A stretch of 13,768 nt of DNA from CAZGVW01 sp964529265 (GTDB lineage Bacteria > Planctomycetota > Phycisphaerae > Phycisphaerales > UBA1924), in the NCBI GenBank assembly GCA_964529265.1, contig CAZGVW010000060.1:1-13768 (forward strand), written 5' to 3'. Positions 12,283 to 13,768 of the stretch are shown here, in pieces (positions within the stretch are counted from its first letter, which is position 1; every line of letters starts with the position of its first letter). The notes beneath the pieces were generated by a model. That model saw nothing but the letters and a program-made list of their open reading frames with translations. It was not told where the DNA came from and ran no database searches. A program made the position numbers and the translations under genes.

Positions 12283-13768
12283 ATGGGTTCTCGAAGCACT
12301 CGCACTGTCACTGTCGCCCTCGCGTTACTCGTGATGGTCGCTGGCCTCGGAAGAGCGGGGGACCGTGCATCCATTATTCGGATTGAGGCGACCAGAGTGA
12401 GGCCGGATCTCTGGCGTCCATGGACCACGGCTGAGCCTGTTCAGGCATCGGGCTCCGGCGTCGTCATCGATGGAAACATCGTCCTCACCAATGCTCATGT
12501 GGTCGAGTACGCGACGCAAATCCTCATCGAGCCGGAGGCCGTGCATCAAAAGTTCGAAGCGGAGATCGTCGGCCTGGCGCCTGGGCTTGACCTGGCCGCG
12601 TTGCGCATCGTCGGAGGGGAAGCGCCCGATTGGCGGCCGGTGCGCCTTGCGGCTGCGACGCCGCAACCCGGCGCCGAGGTCGAGGTCCTGGGATACCCGC
12701 TTGGAGGTTCCCTTTCCGTCACGCGCGGAGTGCTTTCACGCGTTGAGTATGAACAGGGCCAGGTGCGGGAAGGAATGCTTCGGCTCCAGATCGATGCAGC
12801 GGTCAACTTCGGCAACAGCGGTGGGCCCGTGTTCAGCGGGGACGCCGTGCTTGGCCTTGTCTACTCGATGCAGCGGGCCCAACATGCGGAGAACATCGGA
12901 TACGCGGTCGCCGTGGAGGAGATCGCAGCCTTCCTCCAGGACATTGCCGATGGCAAATACAACGGAAAGCCTCAGTTCACAATGGCATGGCAGAGGCTGG
13001 AGAATCCAGCGCTGCGCGCATCAATCGGGTTGCCCGACGAGATGACCGGAGTGCTTTGCCTCTCCGAGCCCGCGATGTTGGCCGATTACCCGCTCCGGCC
13101 GGGCGACGTCCTCCTTGCGATCGGTGGCTTCTCACTGAGCAACCAGGCGGAGACGGTGATCGGCGGCCACCGCGTCGCGTTTCCTTGCGCGATTGAGCGA
13201 ACTCCCGACCCTGTGTCCCTAAGGGTGTGGCGAGACGGGCAAGAAGTCACACTGACTGCGCCGGCTCAAGCGCTCAGGCCGTTGGTCATGCCACGACTCA
13301 ATGGAGGTCGTTTGCCCTATTTCATTCTGGGCCCTCTCGCTTTCACGATTGCGGTCGATGACCATGTGCAACAGCTGCTCTCAAGGGGCGAGCGGTGGGC
13401 AACGTACCTTCAGGCGACAGGGAGCCCGCTCCTTAGTCGGCGGCTCAGTCATGTCAACTTTAAGGGCGAGGAGCTTGTGATGGTTCCGGCTCAGCCGTTC
13501 TCGCATCGTACGGCACGGGGATATGACTTCTGGCCTCCGGTGACCGTCCACTCCGTCAACGGCGTCGTCATCCGCAACCTGCGCCACCTCATCGAGACGC
13601 TTCGCGACGACAAAAGCGAGTTCATCCAGATCGAGTTCGCGGAGCGATGGTCTGATCGCCTCGTCTTCCGCCGCGATGAGGCCATCGCGGCGACGACGGA
13701 AGTACTGGACGCCAACGGGATCCGGCGGCAATGCTCGGATGATCTGAAGGACCTGTGGCCGGAACTGG
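12283..13768 (+). CDS. Trypsin-like serine protease with PDZ domains, Deg9-like, 3'-truncated by the window
   Basis: The frame is open from ATG 12283 to the window end, 495 residues, and has no stop in the window. A signal peptide is likely at 1-26 (basic start, then VALALLVMVAGLG). The protease domain has the full triad: His72 in LTNAHVV, Asp103 in GLDLAALRI and Ser179 in NFGNSGGPV. A PDZ domain follows at about 230-325 (GVLCLSEPAMLADYPLRPGD, VLLAIGG). After LRPLVMPRLNG, a segment with LPYFILGPLAF (344-354), VTVHSVNGVVIRNLRHLIET (420-439) and a near-terminal IAATTEVLDANGI (468-480) resembles the C-terminal half of plant Deg9, so only a short tail is probably missing. It should act on misfolded or specific envelope proteins. 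Codon choice is C-ending (GTC, CTC, GCC), unlike the G-ending + strand genes before it. Transfer, or different selection, is possible. Confidence 0.9.
   Translation, partial: MGSRSTRTVTVALALLVMVAGLGRAGDRASIIRIEATRVRPDLWRPWTTAEPVQASGSGVVIDGNIVLTNAHVVEYATQILIEPEAVHQKFEAEIVGLAPGLDLAALRIVGGEAPDWRPVRLAAATPQPGAEVEVLGYPLGGSLSVTRGVLSRVEYEQGQVREGMLRLQIDAAVNFGNSGGPVFSGDAVLGLVYSMQRAQHAENIGYAVAVEEIAAFLQDIADGKYNGKPQFTMAWQRLENPALRASIGLPDEMTGVLCLSEPAMLADYPLRPGDVLLAIGGFSLSNQAETVIGGHRVAFPCAIERTPDPVSLRVWRDGQEVTLTAPAQALRPLVMPRLNGGRLPYFILGPLAFTIAVDDHVQQLLSRGERWATYLQATGSPLLSRRLSHVNFKGEELVMVPAQPFSHRTARGYDFWPPVTVHSVNGVVIRNLRHLIETLRDDKSEFIQIEFAERWSDRLVFRRDEAIAATTEVLDANGIRRQCSDDLKDLWPEL

Noticed and set aside
13381..13731. 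116-aa minus-strand frame inside the protease region
   Set aside because: It is a shadow; the + strand encodes the Deg9-like C-terminal region here.
1..13768. CRISPR array, tRNA, rRNA or insertion sequence
   Set aside because: No regularly spaced repeats, no cloverleaf or rRNA-like sequence, and no transposase-like protein or terminal inverted repeats were seen on either strand.

Overview
The window is a high-GC bacterial chromosome segment. My best guess is Planctomycetota (Phycisphaerae-like). The reasons are the gene mix (split B12 acyl-CoA mutase, menaquinone-type UbiD, plant-Deg9-like protease), the proline/alanine/glycine-rich inserts, and few recognisable Shine-Dalgarno sequences. This is inference: there is no rRNA or other phylogenetic marker.

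Layout. (1) 2-646, +: 3' end of an unrecognised gene, clearly lower in GC than what follows. (2) 622-2475, -: acyl-CoA mutase large subunit of the methylmalonyl-CoA mutase family, with isobutyryl-CoA-mutase-like pocket residues and no B12 domain. (3) 2498-6292, +: tightly packed signalling and membrane unit made of a membrane-anchored triple-PAS HWE histidine kinase, a single-domain FAT-GUY-like response regulator (ATGA overlap) and an MgtC/DUF4010 membrane protein. (4) 6312-7184, -: 3-hydroxybutyryl-CoA dehydrogenase. (5) 7185-7534: a 350-base non-coding stretch holding a perfect 14-bp hairpin, the likely terminator of the next operon. (6) 7535-9906, -: ABC-2 exporter operon, ATPase then permease, joined by a TGATG overlap. 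(7) 10021-12201, +: UbiD-family decarboxylase of the menaquinone (futalosine) type. (8) 12283 to the window end, +: secreted or periplasmic trypsin-like protease with PDZ domains resembling plant Deg9, 3'-truncated by the window.

The mutase and the dehydrogenase could both serve C4 acyl-CoA metabolism (isobutyryl-CoA to butyryl-CoA, then 3-hydroxybutyryl-CoA to acetoacetyl-CoA). They are separate transcription units, so this link is only suggestive. Kinase and regulator form an evident two-component pair; the MgtC/DUF4010 protein is probably co-transcribed with them.

The most unusual signal is in-frame, Pro/Ala/Gly-rich, palindrome-containing inserts inside otherwise well conserved enzymes. 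The mutase (1009-1155) and UbiD (11800-11886) inserts share a 10-base word next to a hairpin. Shorter segments of similar composition occur elsewhere in UbiD, in the kinase N-terminus and in the ABC ATPase linker. Together they suggest a small dispersed palindromic element tolerated as a protein linker. The two end genes also differ in composition from the core: there the + strand is G-rich whichever strand is coding.
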